In this document: positions 1-8,893 of the stretch, piece after piece
Layout: every line of letters begins with the position of its first letter
Numbering within the stretch: position 1 is the stretch's first letter
From: [Ruminococcus] torques ATCC 27756
GTDB taxonomy: Bacteria > Bacillota > Clostridia > Lachnospirales > Lachnospiraceae
DNA length: 64,000 bases
Assembly (NCBI RefSeq): GCF_000153925.1
Contig: NZ_DS264345.1
Coordinates: 62,001 to 126,000 of the forward strand
Direction of reading: 5' to 3'
Made by a program: the position numbers and the translations under genes
Notes under the pieces: model-generated
What the model saw: only the letters and a program-made list of their open reading frames with translations
What the model was told of the DNA's origin: nothing
Databases searched by the model: none

Positions 1-2
1 CG

Positions 3-944
3 AGATATGAAGATTATCTGCACTATATACCGGGACTGCGAGTTGATGAGAAGAGCTTTGTATTAAAAAAGAAGGCGATCGGACTGATCAGGACAAAGAT
101 CATACCAACTTATATGAGCTGGTTTGCAAATCAGTGCGATCTCGTACTTGCTCCGTCGGCAGGAATGCAGAAGATATTGTGGGAATATGGTATGAGAAGC
201 AGATCCGCCGTATTTCCGACCGGACTTGAAAAGTCGTTTTTTGCGATGGATGAGCAGAAGGCAAAAGAGATCAGGAAGACGTATAAGGGAGATAAAAAAC
301 ATTTATTTGTCACTGTATCCAGACTTGAGAAAGAGAAAAATTATGAATTTATCCTTCGGGGAATCGCGAAGATCAAAGAAGAAGCCGGGGATGACTTTCA
401 TGTGATGATACTTGGAGACGGAAGTCAGAAGGGAGAATTAAAAACGAAAGCCGCTCTTTTAGGGATCGGAAATCTTGTGACTTTTGTAGGAAACGTGAAG
501 AATGAAGATGTAAAACATTATGTACATGCGGCAGATCTGTTTTTATTTGCATCAAAATCAGAGACACAGGGAATCGTTCTGGCAGAAGCGATGGCAGCAG
601 GAACTCCGGTAGTTGCGGTTCACGCGGTCGGATCGGACGATATTGTCAAAGACGGAGTAAACGGATTTTTGACAGAAGAAGAGGAAAGCAGGTGGGCGGA
701 GAAAGTCATCGAAGCAGCACAGCCGGAGAACCGGTTTAAAATGAAAAAAGCGGCTTTGAAAGAAGCACAAAATTATCGTTCCGACACACTTGCCTTATAT
801 GAAGAGATGCTCTACAATCAATGTATCTGCGGAAAAGCAATGGATCGGCAAAAAGACGGAAAAGGAGAATATTCTTATGAAAACGGAGAAGCTCACGGAG
901 AAGGCGCTGCGATGGCTGTTCACAAAATATCTCACATTGCTTGA
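3..944 (+). CDS. Glycosyltransferase family 4, 5' partial (likely diacylglycerol glucosyltransferase)
   Basis: The reading frame is open from the window edge, so the N-terminus is missing. What remains is the C-terminal Rossmann half of a GT4 (GT-B fold) enzyme, with the typical run VTVSRLEKEKN, LGDGSQKGEL and the nucleotide-sugar-binding stretch SETQGIVLAEAMAAGTPVVA (EX7E type). GT4 enzymes of this kind in Firmicutes usually glucosylate diacylglycerol at the cytoplasmic face of the membrane. The adjacent acyltransferase-like gene fits a membrane glycolipid role, but the acceptor is inferred. The last ~45 residues are atypical and overlap the next gene by 68 bases. In another frame the protein would end at 880 in an ATGA overlap, so a one-base error near 800-810 is possible. 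Confidence 0.8.
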   Translation, partial: RYEDYLHYIPGLRVDEKSFVLKKKAIGLIRTKIIPTYMSWFANQCDLVLAPSAGMQKILWEYGMRSRSAVFPTGLEKSFFAMDEQKAKEIRKTYKGDKKHLFVTVSRLEKEKNYEFILRGIAKIKEEAGDDFHVMILGDGSQKGELKTKAALLGIGNLVTFVGNVKNEDVKHYVHAADLFLFASKSETQGIVLAEAMAAGTPVVAVHAVGSDDIVKDGVNGFLTEEEESRWAEKVIEAAQPENRFKMKKAALKEAQNYRSDTLALYEEMLYNQCICGKAMDRQKDGKGEYSYENGEAHGEGAAMAVHKISHIA

Positions 945-1509
945 AAAGACAGTAAAAATAAACTGGCATGAAGAAAATGAATACGGTGAAAGTCAGATAT
1001 TCGGATTTTGGCATGAGGACAGCTTTTTTATGAATCTCGTGCTTGAGCGTCTGGCGGATAAGACAACACCTGTAGATGTGATTGTTACAGCCGATACACG
1101 GGGAAATTATATTGAACATATGATAAAGCGATGCGGCGGAAACGCGCTTCGCGTTCCTGACGGGTATAAGGCGTTCGGGGCGTTAAAAAACATCGTCCGC
1201 GATTCTTATGAGAAGGCACATTCGATCGCCGTTGCGTTAGACGGACCGCTCGGTCCGCGGCACGAGCCGAAAAAACTGGCATTTTACTTGTCGGAACATG
1301 CAGAAGAAGCATTTGTAGGCATCAGCCTTTCTTATTCTTCATGTATCAGGCTGACTCGCAGATGGGATAAATATGTAATTCCGCTTCCGTTTACAACAGT
1401 GGACGTTGCGGTAAAAGATTATGGGATCGTTCAGAAGAAGGCGATTCCGAATCTTCCGGTCAATGCAGATGCAGCGTCGGAAGAAATATATGTTGCGCAG
1501 ACAATATAA
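877..1509 (+). CDS. Lysophospholipid acyltransferase-like protein (DUF374 family)
   Basis: About 210 residues. ATG 877 is chosen because AAAGGAG lies just upstream; the open frame extends further 5' only through a TTG without a site. Family-typical pieces are FGFWHEDSFF near the N-terminus (the H-X-D/E type motif of acyltransferases), the central VTADTRGNY and ALDGPLGPRHEPK, which resembles the DGP-GP-R motif of DUF374 proteins. The family is related to LpxL/PlsC-type acyltransferases and is thought to act on membrane lipids or glycolipids. It follows a glycosyltransferase directly, which suggests that the pair modifies a membrane glycolipid. No substrate can be read from the sequence. Confidence 0.7.
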   Translation: MKTEKLTEKALRWLFTKYLTLLEKTVKINWHEENEYGESQIFGFWHEDSFFMNLVLERLADKTTPVDVIVTADTRGNYIEHMIKRCGGNALRVPDGYKAFGALKNIVRDSYEKAHSIAVALDGPLGPRHEPKKLAFYLSEHAEEAFVGISLSYSSCIRLTRRWDKYVIPLPFTTVDVAVKDYGIVQKKAIPNLPVNADAASEEIYVAQTI

Positions 1510-1583
1510 ACATTTCTCTTTTGCAAAAAGAAGAGATAGGATAAAAAATACGGGGAATGACGGAAAAGGAGAGGGCATAAGCA

Positions 1584-2282
1584 ATGGAAATCAATCATGT
1601 TTTGATCGTAGAGGATGATAAGGAAATCAGGGAAGGCGTACAGATCTATCTGCAAAGTCAGGGGTATGTCGTATTTCAGGCAGCAGATGGAATTGAAGGT
1701 TTAGAAATACTTGAAAAAGAGGAGATCCATCTGGCGATCATAGATATTATGATGCCGCGTATGGACGGGATACGCATGACGATGAAACTAAGGGAGAAAT
1801 ACGATTTTCCGGTTATCATGTTATCTGCCAAATCCGAGGAGGTCGATAAGATCACAGGTCTTAATATCGGGGCGGATGATTATGTGACGAAACCGTTTAC
1901 TCCGATGGAACTGATGGCGCGAGTGAATTCCCAGTTACGAAGATACCGGAAGTTTCTTGAAAAATTAGCACCTCAGGAAAATACGCATGTGATCGGCGGG
2001 CTTGAGATCAATGAAGATATGGTAGAAGTGTCTATGGACGGAAATCCTGTGAAGCTGACGCCGATCGAGTACAAGATCCTTTTATTGCTTGCCAAGAATC
2101 CGGGAAGAGTTTTTTCGGCAGAAGAGATTTATGAGCGGGTTTGGCAGGAAAAAGCGATCAATACAGATACGATTATGGTGCATGTAAGAAATATTCGGGA
2201 GAAGATCGAGATCGACCCGAAAAATCCAAAATATTTGAAGGTGGTGTGGGGCGTTGGATACAAAATCGAAAAACAGCCGTAA
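1584..2282 (+). CDS. OmpR/PhoB-family response regulator
   Basis: 232 residues, full length for the family. The receiver domain (about 1-120) has the acidic pair D11-D12, phospho-acceptor D54 in IIDIMMPRMDG, S81 and K103 (TKPF). The winged-helix DNA-binding domain (about 135-230) ends in the typical VVWGVGYKIE. ATG 1584 follows GGAGAGGG. The gene overlaps the next one, a histidine kinase, by 29 bases, so the two are a cotranscribed, translationally coupled two-component system. The signal and targets cannot be read. No resistance or transporter genes sit next to the pair that would hint at antibiotic or metal sensing. Confidence 0.93.
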   Translation: MEINHVLIVEDDKEIREGVQIYLQSQGYVVFQAADGIEGLEILEKEEIHLAIIDIMMPRMDGIRMTMKLREKYDFPVIMLSAKSEEVDKITGLNIGADDYVTKPFTPMELMARVNSQLRRYRKFLEKLAPQENTHVIGGLEINEDMVEVSMDGNPVKLTPIEYKILLLLAKNPGRVFSAEEIYERVWQEKAINTDTIMVHVRNIREKIEIDPKNPKYLKVVWGVGYKIEKQP

Positions 2283-4422
2283 ATTTGGAATTCTTATTCT
2301 GATCTTGCTTTTGGCGGCAAGTTCCGCAGTTATGATGCTGCAATACGGAACGATCAGACGGCAGATAGAATCGGTGCAGGAGGAGGGCTCCCGATCGGGA
2401 GAAACGGCGGCGGATATGGCGAATACGCTGGCGGAAGGCAATTATCTTCTTTATAATCGGTATGTACGGGACACTGATCCGGCGGAAGTACTTTCTCTTT
2501 ACGGACAGCAAAGGTTTGATCTGGCAGAAAAATATTTAGATTATGAGCTGATCGACAGTAAAGATGAGGTGATAGCTTCTGATCTGCCGGAAGAAGAACA
2601 GGAGAAGCTGCATGAAGACGGAAAAGAGTATGCCTTCCGTGTGAAATATATTTTTTCCGAAAACGGAGATTTGGAGGATATCCAGATCGGCGGAACGGCA
2701 TTCGGAGCAGAAGAGGCATACAATATGGAATCGATCTATATTAACGAGGTTGAAAGCGTCGAGTCTTACGGGCAGATATCAAGCATTACAACGCTTACGG
2801 ATGTTACGTTCATTTACGGGATAACAGAAGAAAATCTGGAAGCTTATGGGAATATCATTGCTTCGGAAAACGGAGAATATCTCGAGTATTACAATATCAG
2901 CTATACAACGGCTTTCAGAGATACGCTTGAAATGTTGAGCGTGCTGCTGATCGCGGCGGCGATTCTTATGCCGTTTGTAAAATGTCTCGACTTAAGCGAG
3001 ATGAAAGTATTCCGTGCATCCTTTGAAGTGGCAGGTGCGGGAGCTTTATTTTTCGCTTTCGGCGGTTTTGATATAATGGCTTATGTTGTTTATCATACGG
3101 TGAAAGGAAGATCTCTTCCGGCAGGATTCGAGCCGGCTTTGCTTGTGGCGAATTTCCTGCTTTGGATGTTTATGTTCGGGATACTTTTCTGGTGCGTTAC
3201 ATCGCTTCGGGCAATGTTCCGCATGAAGAAAGCGTATTGGACGGAAAGGACGCTGACGGCAAAGATGTTAAGAAAGATGAAGAATAAAGGAGAAGAAAGC
3301 GGAGGAAAGATACAAAAGAAAGTGAAAAGTATCGGGAGAAAGATCAGAAACTTTTTTGCCCGGCAGTATGACGCTTTGCTTCATCTTGATTTTCAGGATA
3401 AAACGAACCGGACGATCCTTCGCGTAGTGCTGATCAACTTTGCGATTCTGTTTGTCGTATGTCTTTTTTGGTGGTACGGTACGGTCGCGTTGATCGTTTA
3501 TTCGGTGATGCTGTTTATGTTTTTGAAAAAATATACGCAGGATCTTTCTGAAAAATATGCTCTTTTGCTCAAGTCAACGAATCAGCTTGCAGAAGGTCAT
3601 TTGGATATTCCGATCGAAGGCGATGTCGGTCTGTTCAATCCGATCCAGGAAGAATTAAAGCGGATTCAAAAAGGATTTAAAAAAGCAGTAGATGAAGAAG
3701 TGAAAAACGAGCGGATGAAGACAGAACTCGTCACGAACGTCTCCCATGATCTTAGGACGCCGCTGACAGCGATCATCACATATACAGATCTGTTGAAAAA
3801 TGAGAAAGACGAAGAAAAGAGAAAAGAATATATCAGCGTTCTGGAAAGAAAGTCTCTTCGTTTGAAAGTGTTGATCGAAGATTTATTCGAGATCAGCAAG
3901 GCGGCAAGCAAAAGTGTCGTTATGCATTTTATGAAAGTTGATATCGTAGGATTATTTAAGCAGGTTGAGCTGGAAAATGTTGAAAAAATCAAAGCGGCGA
4001 ATTTGGAATTCAGAACAAAGATTCCGGAACAAAAAGTTGTCATGTGGCTTGACAGTGAGAAAACATATCGGATTTTTGAGAATCTTATCGTGAATATCAC
4101 GAAGTATGCAATGCCTCATACGAGAGTTTATATTGATATGACAGAGACGGAAGACGGAGTGCATATTACAATGAAGAATGTTTCTGCGGCAGAATTGAAC
4201 TTTAACGCAGATGAGATTACGGATCGGTTTGTCCGCGGAGATTCGGCAAGAAACACCGAAGGATCGGGACTTGGTCTGGCGATTGCAAAGAGCTTTGCCG
4301 AATTGCAGCACGGTTCTTTGAAGATTTCGACAGAGGCAGATCTCTTTAAAGCAGACTTGTATTTACCGAAATCAAAGGAAATGCCCGAAAAACCCGGGGG
4401 GGGGTATCCTGAAAATTTATAA
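2254..4422 (+). CDS. Multi-pass membrane sensor histidine kinase
   Basis: 722 residues starting at TTG 2254 inside the regulator gene. A first membrane helix (about 7-27) is followed by a ~200-residue extracytoplasmic region. Then come three more helices (about 225-320), a charged linker and a hairpin pair (about 385-425). A HAMP-like stretch leads to the H-box NVSHDLRTPLT with the phosphorylated H498. The ATPase part has FENLIVNITKYA (N box), ITDRFVRGD (F box) and GSGLGLAIAK (G2). The G1 box is degenerate (MKNVS in place of DxGxG), a feature I have seen in clostridial VanS-like kinases. It phosphorylates the upstream regulator. The stimulus is unknown. Confidence 0.9.
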   Translation: MDTKSKNSRKFGILILILLLAASSAVMMLQYGTIRRQIESVQEEGSRSGETAADMANTLAEGNYLLYNRYVRDTDPAEVLSLYGQQRFDLAEKYLDYELIDSKDEVIASDLPEEEQEKLHEDGKEYAFRVKYIFSENGDLEDIQIGGTAFGAEEAYNMESIYINEVESVESYGQISSITTLTDVTFIYGITEENLEAYGNIIASENGEYLEYYNISYTTAFRDTLEMLSVLLIAAAILMPFVKCLDLSEMKVFRASFEVAGAGALFFAFGGFDIMAYVVYHTVKGRSLPAGFEPALLVANFLLWMFMFGILFWCVTSLRAMFRMKKAYWTERTLTAKMLRKMKNKGEESGGKIQKKVKSIGRKIRNFFARQYDALLHLDFQDKTNRTILRVVLINFAILFVVCLFWWYGTVALIVYSVMLFMFLKKYTQDLSEKYALLLKSTNQLAEGHLDIPIEGDVGLFNPIQEELKRIQKGFKKAVDEEVKNERMKTELVTNVSHDLRTPLTAIITYTDLLKNEKDEEKRKEYISVLERKSLRLKVLIEDLFEISKAASKSVVMHFMKVDIVGLFKQVELENVEKIKAANLEFRTKIPEQKVVMWLDSEKTYRIFENLIVNITKYAMPHTRVYIDMTETEDGVHITMKNVSAAELNFNADEITDRFVRGDSARNTEGSGLGLAIAKSFAELQHGSLKISTEADLFKADLYLPKSKEMPEKPGGGYPENL

Positions 4423-4443
4423 ATGTAACGGATATGTAAATAA

Positions 4444-4476
4444 TGCCGGGAGAGTAGTGACTCTTCCGGTATTTTA
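4444..4476 (+). terminator. Rho-independent terminator after the two-component operon
   Basis: GCCGGGAGAG pairs with CTCTTCCGGT around a 6-base loop (TAGTGA), with G-U pairs, followed by ATTTTAT. It lies about 20 bases after the kinase stop codon. Confidence 0.75.
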
Positions 4477-4571
4477 TGATAATCTGTGGATAGAAAACAG
4501 AGTCGGTATAAAGAGAGACAGAATAAGAAAAATATGCTGGCATAAAGAATGGGAAAAGGGAGGAAAAGAAG

Positions 4572-5249
4572 ATGAAATATGAGATTAAAGGCGGAGAACT
4601 TCCGGTAGTAGTCTGCTTTATGGACGCAGGAGAAACGATGATTACAGAAAAAGGCTCTATGAGCTGGATGTCACCGAACATGAAGATGGAAACGACGTCA
4701 AACGGCGGGGTCGGAAAAGCGCTCGGAAGAATGTTCGCAGGAGAGGCGATTTTCCAGAACCGTTATACAGCGGAAGGCGGTCCGGGGATGATCGCGTTTG
4801 CATCCAGTTTTCCGGGACAGATCAGACCTTGGGAGATCGCTCCGGGAAAAGAGATAGTTGTGCAAAAAGCAGGTTTTCTGGCGGCGCAGGAAAGCGTTGA
4901 ATTATCGATCTTTTTCCAGAAAAAATTAGGTTCCGGTCTGTTCGGCGGAGAAGGATTTATCATGCAGAAAATTTCGGGACATGGTCTGGCGTTTCTTGAA
5001 TTTGACGGATCTGTCATAGAGTATGTACTCCAGCCGGGACAACAGATCGTAGTCGATACAGGTTACCTTGCCGCTATGGAGGCGACATGCAATATGGAGA
5101 TTCGCACAGTGCCCGGAATCAAAAACATGATGTTCGGAGGCGAAGGTCTGTTTAATACGGTAATTACAGGACCGGGACGGGTATGGCTTCAGACAATGCC
5201 GATTTCAAATGTGGCAGGCGCTATCATGAAAGTTTTCCCGGCAAGATAA
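4572..5249 (+). CDS. AIM24 family protein (TIGR00266-like)
   Basis: 225 residues, starting at ATG 4572 behind GGGAGG. The glycine-rich beta-helical repeats are characteristic: GSMSWMSPN, a block with GPGMIAFASSFPGQI, SGLFGGEGFIMQ, SGHGLAFLEFDG and FGGEGLFNTVITGPGRVWLQT. Family members are soluble double-stranded beta-helix proteins. The yeast homologue AIM24 affects mitochondrial inner-membrane organisation, but the bacterial function is unknown. The gene stands alone between two terminators, so it is probably monocistronic. Assignment to the family is strong; no biochemical role is claimed. Confidence 0.85.
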   Translation: MKYEIKGGELPVVVCFMDAGETMITEKGSMSWMSPNMKMETTSNGGVGKALGRMFAGEAIFQNRYTAEGGPGMIAFASSFPGQIRPWEIAPGKEIVVQKAGFLAAQESVELSIFFQKKLGSGLFGGEGFIMQKISGHGLAFLEFDGSVIEYVLQPGQQIVVDTGYLAAMEATCNMEIRTVPGIKNMMFGGEGLFNTVITGPGRVWLQTMPISNVAGAIMKVFPAR

Positions 5250-5277
5250 ATATAATAGCATGCTATATAATAAAAAC

Positions 5278-5324
5278 AGCAGTCTGGCAGGATCGGATAT
5301 TGATACCGATCCTGCCAGACTGCT
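5278..5324. terminator. Convergent terminator, 19-bp perfect stem
   Basis: AGCAGTCTGGCAGGATCGG (5278-5296) is perfectly complementary to 5306-5324, with a 9-base loop. On the minus strand the stem is followed by GTTTTTATTA, so it best serves the minus-strand gene to the right. It may also stop the AIM24 transcript. Confidence 0.9.
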
Positions 5325-5366
5325 AAAAAAGAAGAATTTTTTTGCAGATCGTATTGCACGTCACGT

Positions 5367-5867
5367 TTAATCTAAAAACATCTTTGACCCCATCCATTGT
5401 CTCATATGTTCGATCATTTTCCTGTCAGGTTCGATATATACGCATGAGTTTTTCTGATCGAGAGAAATCATAACGGCATAGACGTCGGCATTTTCATTTC
5501 CTGAAGTGAAATCATATGTTTTGTCAGGATGGAAAGCGTTCAGCCGCGGAGATTTTTTCGGAGCAATGATCTCGGCAGACTGAATATCAAAACTGAGCAT
5601 ATGTTTTCTTTTGGACTTGTTGTAAATGGCATCGATCTGAAGATCATGGTTTAAGATCATATATTCATATTCCACATTGAGCTTTGGAAAGATAAAATAA
5701 AAAGCGATCATCAGGATCAAAACTGCGATAAGAAATGACAGAAAACCGACCAGAGGCATTCCTAAAACAGCAACAGCGACTGCAAGAACGATGATAAGTA
5801 TGCTGATGAGAATGCCGGAAGTTTTTTGTTTGCGGGGTACGAGTTGTTCATATAATGCGTCATTCAT
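5367..5867 (-). CDS. Small two-helix membrane protein, DUF6106-like
   Basis: 166 residues. A short cytoplasmic N-terminus is followed by two adjacent hydrophobic segments (about 17-38 and 40-60), then a soluble part with NVEYEYMILNHDLQID, KSKRKHMLSFDIQ and YDFTSG. This layout and the VEYEY...IYNKSKRK core match, from memory, the DUF6106 family of Lachnospiraceae, a PH-like membrane-anchored fold of unknown function. Its start lies two bases from the stop of the upstream PucR regulator on the same strand, so the two are cotranscribed. Whether the regulator and this protein work together is unknown. Confidence 0.65.
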   Translation of the reverse strand: MNDALYEQLVPRKQKTSGILISILIIVLAVAVAVLGMPLVGFLSFLIAVLILMIAFYFIFPKLNVEYEYMILNHDLQIDAIYNKSKRKHMLSFDIQSAEIIAPKKSPRLNAFHPDKTYDFTSGNENADVYAVMISLDQKNSCVYIEPDRKMIEHMRQWMGSKMFLD

Positions 5868-5869
5868 AG

Positions 5870-6815
5870 TTATTTGTTTCCTTTCAAGTAATTTATGACC
5901 ATCATAGCGATCTTAAATGTCATGGCGTCGTCAAAGAGACGAAGATCCAGACCTGTCTGTTTTTCAATCTGTTCCAGACGGTAGATAAGAGTGTTTCTGT
6001 GCATATGGAGTTGTCTGGCGGTTTCGGCAATGTTTAAGTTGTTTAAAAAGAAACGGTTGACTGTTGCCATAAGTTCGGGGTCAAGCGTTTTTGGTATAGG
6101 AGAACCGAATATTTCAGACAGAAAGTTCTCGCACAGTGAAACAGGAAGACGATAGATCAGTCTGCCGATCCCGAGTTCGTTATACGGGAAAATATTTTGT
6201 TCTGAATAAAAGAGCCTTCCGACTTTCAACGCAAGATTCGTTTCCTGAAAAGCTTTTTGAATATCGGCAAGCGTGTTCATTACAGAACTGTATGAGAGGC
6301 GGACACGGATAAGCGCCTCGGTATTGAGCGTATCAACGATCGTCTCCGCAATATGTCTCATATCTTCAAACGTCTCGTTTTGGCAAAGCGGACGTATGAC
6401 TGCAAGCAGCGTTTCCGTAAGGGGAACGATATAAGTTTTTGAACGGCAGGACAGTAGATTTTTCAATATTGCGCCTGAAGTTTCATCAAAGTGTTTTCCT
6501 TCTATAAGGAAAAGAATTCGTTTTTCCTCCGGATCAATGTGAAGTCTCGATGCCCGATCGGAAATTTCATAGTGCGGGATATTCCCGGTCATCAGTCCCT
6601 GCAGAAAATCAGTGCGGTTATATTTTTCTTTGTAAGCTGTGCAAAGACAGTGGATCTGTGTCAGCGCAGGTTCGATCTGTTCAGGCGCTGCACCGGATAC
6701 CTCAAGCGAGATTCCGGTAATTTTTTTTAATTTCAAGCAGAGCTTTGTTTAGTTCATTCATCTGTGCTGTAGTTTCTGTTTTGCGGTTTGTAGTCTGTTC
6801 AGTATTTTCTCCCAT
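5870..6815 (-). pseudogene. PucR/CdaR-type transcriptional regulator with a one-base phase break
   Basis: The intact C-terminal 288 residues end in a PucR-type helix-turn-helix (LNIAETARQLHMHRNTLIYRL). An uninterrupted reading from 6736 would need a TTG without a ribosome site. An ATG at 6815, 8 bases after ACGAGG, opens another frame (MGENTEQ...MNELNKALLEIKK) that runs into the A8 tract (T8 at 6721-6728). Removing one A joins the two into a natural protein of about 315 residues. PucR/CdaR regulators sense small metabolites and switch catabolic genes; no effector is visible here. The break may be a sequencing error, a phase-variable tract or a real mutation. If the gene is functional, treat it as 5870-6815. 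Confidence 0.75.
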
Positions 6816-6838
6816 AGATTAACCTCGTTTTGAATAAA

Positions 6839-6870
6839 GAGGCCGCACCTGTAATAAGTGCAGCCCCCTT
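6839..6870 (-). terminator. Terminator of the sugar ATPase gene
   Basis: On the minus strand GGCTGCAC pairs with GTGCGGCC around a 9-base loop (TTATTACAG) and is followed by TCTTTATT. It lies about 95 bases after the ABC ATPase stop and just before the pucR start region. Confidence 0.75.
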
Positions 6871-6963
6871 TAAATTCTTATTATAAGCAGTATTGTCAGA
6901 AATGAGATCCTGATCAAACCGGGCGTTCTGACACTATGTAACTGCTGTTTTGATTTTAAATCA

Positions 6964-8076
6964 TTAGTTTGTAATCGTCAACTCGGTTTCTTTGTCAAAT
7001 ACGTGAATTTTTTCCATATCAAGCGCGAATACGGCTTTATCGCCTGTACGCAGTGTCGTACGAGGATTTACACGAGCTGTCATCTGTGTTCCTTCCACGT
7101 CAAAGTAAAGGAATACTTCAGCGCCGAGCAATTCGTATACTTTGATCTCAGATTCAATAATGCTGTCCGGTGAATTGCTGATAAATGCCTGAGAATCATG
7201 TACGTCTTCAGGACGGATGCCGAGAACAACTGTTTTTCCGTCATAGTTTCCGTTGATAAGAGCCTGTTTCTTGGAAGCAGGAACTTTTAATACATGTTTT
7301 CCTACAGTCAATGTTACATCATCACCTTTTACAGAGCATACGGCATCCATAAAGTTCATCTGAGGAGATCCGATAAATCCTGCAACGAACAGGTTGCACG
7401 GTGTATTGTAAAGGTTCTGCGGTGTATCGACCTGCTGAACGACTCCGTCTTTCATAACGACGATTCTCGTTCCGAGAGTCATGGCTTCTGTCTGGTCATG
7501 TGTTACATAGATGATCGTTGCGCCGAGGTTTTCGTGAAGTTTTGAAATCTCGATACGCATCTGGACTCTCAGTTTTGCGTCAAGGTTGGAAAGAGGTTCG
7601 TCCATAAGGAATACTTTCGGATTACGAACAATGGCACGTCCCATGGCAACACGCTGTCTTTGTCCTCCCGAAAGAGCCTTCGGCTTCCGGTCGAGCAGTT
7701 TGTCAAGGTCAAGGATTCTTGCCGCTTCACGGACTTTTTTGTCGATTTCTGCTTTCGGTACTTTACGAAGTTTCAGACCAAACGCCATATTATCATATAC
7801 TGTCATGTGCGGATACAATGCGTAGTTCTGGAATACCATTGCGATATCACGGTCTTTCGGTTCTACGTCGTTCATAACTTTTCCGTCGATTTTGAATACT
7901 CCGTCGGAAATATCTTCCAAACCTGCGATCATACGAAGTGTTGTAGATTTACCGCATCCGGACGGACCGACGAAGATGATGAATTCTTTATCTGCGATTT
8001 CGAGGTTGAAATCTTTTACTGCATGGAATCCGTTCGGATAAATTTTCTGAACGCCTTTAAGTGATAAACTTGCCAT
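6964..8076 (-). CDS. ugpC: Multi-sugar ABC transporter ATP-binding protein (UgpC/MsmX type)
   Basis: 370 residues, the usual length. Walker A GPSGCGKST (about 37-45), a Q-loop (FQNYALYPHMTVYDNM), signature LSGGQRQRVAMGRAIVRNP, Walker B VFLMDEPLSNLDAKLR and the His switch THDQTEAMTLG are all intact. A C-terminal MalK-type TOBE region follows. No permease or binding-protein gene is nearby. As with MsmX/UgpC of other Firmicutes, this orphan ATPase probably energises several carbohydrate importers at the inner face of the membrane. It has its own promoter and terminator, in line with a shared housekeeping role. The name ugpC is the automatic family label; glycerol-phosphate specificity should not be assumed. 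Confidence 0.92.
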   Translation of the reverse strand: MASLSLKGVQKIYPNGFHAVKDFNLEIADKEFIIFVGPSGCGKSTTLRMIAGLEDISDGVFKIDGKVMNDVEPKDRDIAMVFQNYALYPHMTVYDNMAFGLKLRKVPKAEIDKKVREAARILDLDKLLDRKPKALSGGQRQRVAMGRAIVRNPKVFLMDEPLSNLDAKLRVQMRIEISKLHENLGATIIYVTHDQTEAMTLGTRIVVMKDGVVQQVDTPQNLYNTPCNLFVAGFIGSPQMNFMDAVCSVKGDDVTLTVGKHVLKVPASKKQALINGNYDGKTVVLGIRPEDVHDSQAFISNSPDSIIESEIKVYELLGAEVFLYFDVEGTQMTARVNPRTTLRTGDKAVFALDMEKIHVFDKETELTITN

Positions 8077-8129
8077 TTTATGTTCCTCCTAAAAATAAAC
8101 TTGTTTTTCTGGATTTTTCTTATGAGATA

Positions 8130-8158
8130 AGTATAACCGTAAGCCAGAAACAGAACAA
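8130..8158 (-). promoter_or_regulatory. Promoter of the sugar ATPase gene
   Basis: On the minus strand TTGTTC (8153-8158) and TATACT (8130-8135) are separated by exactly 17 bases, about 55 bases upstream of the start codon. Confidence 0.7.
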
Positions 8159-8198
8159 TGTCATGAGTGACTAAAAAAAGCGGCGGAAAGTGTACATG

Positions 8199-8227
8199 TT
8201 GACGAAAAATGAGAAATCAGATACAAT
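8199..8227 (+). promoter_or_regulatory. Promoter of the cyclophilin gene
   Basis: TTGACG and TACAAT are separated by 17 bases, about 48 bases upstream of ATG 8276. Strong sigma-A match. Confidence 0.85.
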
Positions 8228-8275
8228 AGCACTGTTATAAGCGATGAAAACAGTAAAGAAAAGAGGAATAAAATT

Positions 8276-8794
8276 ATGGCAAATCCAATCGTTACATTTG
8301 AGATGGAAAACGGCGATATCATGAAAGCGGAGCTTTATCCCGAGATTGCGCCGAATACGGTAAATAACTTTATTTCATTGATTAATAAAGGATTTTACGA
8401 CGGTCTGATCTTTCACCGTGTGATCCGCGGATTTATGATCCAGGGCGGATGTCCGAACGGAAACGGAATGGGTGGTCCGGGATACGCGATCAAAGGCGAG
8501 TTTGCACAGAACGGTTTCCAAAACGATCTTGCACATGATCCGGGAGTTCTTTCCATGGCTCGTGCAATGCATCCTGATTCTGCGGGAAGCCAGTTTTTTA
8601 TCATGCATGAAAAATCACCGCATCTGGACGGCGCTTATGCGGCGTTTGGAAAGATCACGGAAGGAATGGATATTGTAAATAAGATCGCAGAAACCGCAAC
8701 AGATTACAGCGATCGTCCGCTTGAAGAGCAGAGAATGAAAAAGGTGACTGTAGAATTGTTCGGAGAAACATATGACGAACCGGAGACAGTATAA
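8276..8794 (+). CDS. Cyclophilin-type peptidyl-prolyl cis-trans isomerase
   Basis: 172 residues, starting at ATG 8276 behind GAGGAATA. It catalyses cis-trans isomerisation of prolyl bonds. The active-site pieces are FHRVIRGFMIQGG (catalytic Arg), AGSQFFIMH and LDGAYAAFGKITEGMDIV. There is no signal peptide, so the enzyme is cytoplasmic. It has its own promoter and a downstream hairpin, so it is probably monocistronic. This is a compact single-domain bacterial cyclophilin (PpiB-like). Confidence 0.93.
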   Translation: MANPIVTFEMENGDIMKAELYPEIAPNTVNNFISLINKGFYDGLIFHRVIRGFMIQGGCPNGNGMGGPGYAIKGEFAQNGFQNDLAHDPGVLSMARAMHPDSAGSQFFIMHEKSPHLDGAYAAFGKITEGMDIVNKIAETATDYSDRPLEEQRMKKVTVELFGETYDEPETV

Positions 8795-8832
8795 GCTGTA
8801 AAGGCAAAAAAGAAAAGTAAAGATGCTGACAT

Positions 8833-8878
8833 ATTCCCCTTAGGCAGGCAAGGAAACGAAAACCTGTTTAAGGGGATT
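8833..8878. terminator. Hairpin between cyclophilin and the GNAT gene
   Basis: ATTCCCCTTAGGCAGG pairs with CCTGTTTAAGGGGATT through several G-U pairs. It sits between two convergent genes and probably ends transcription from one or both. The T tail is poor on the plus strand. Confidence 0.55.
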
Positions 8879-8893
8879 GTTATGTCACAGTAT

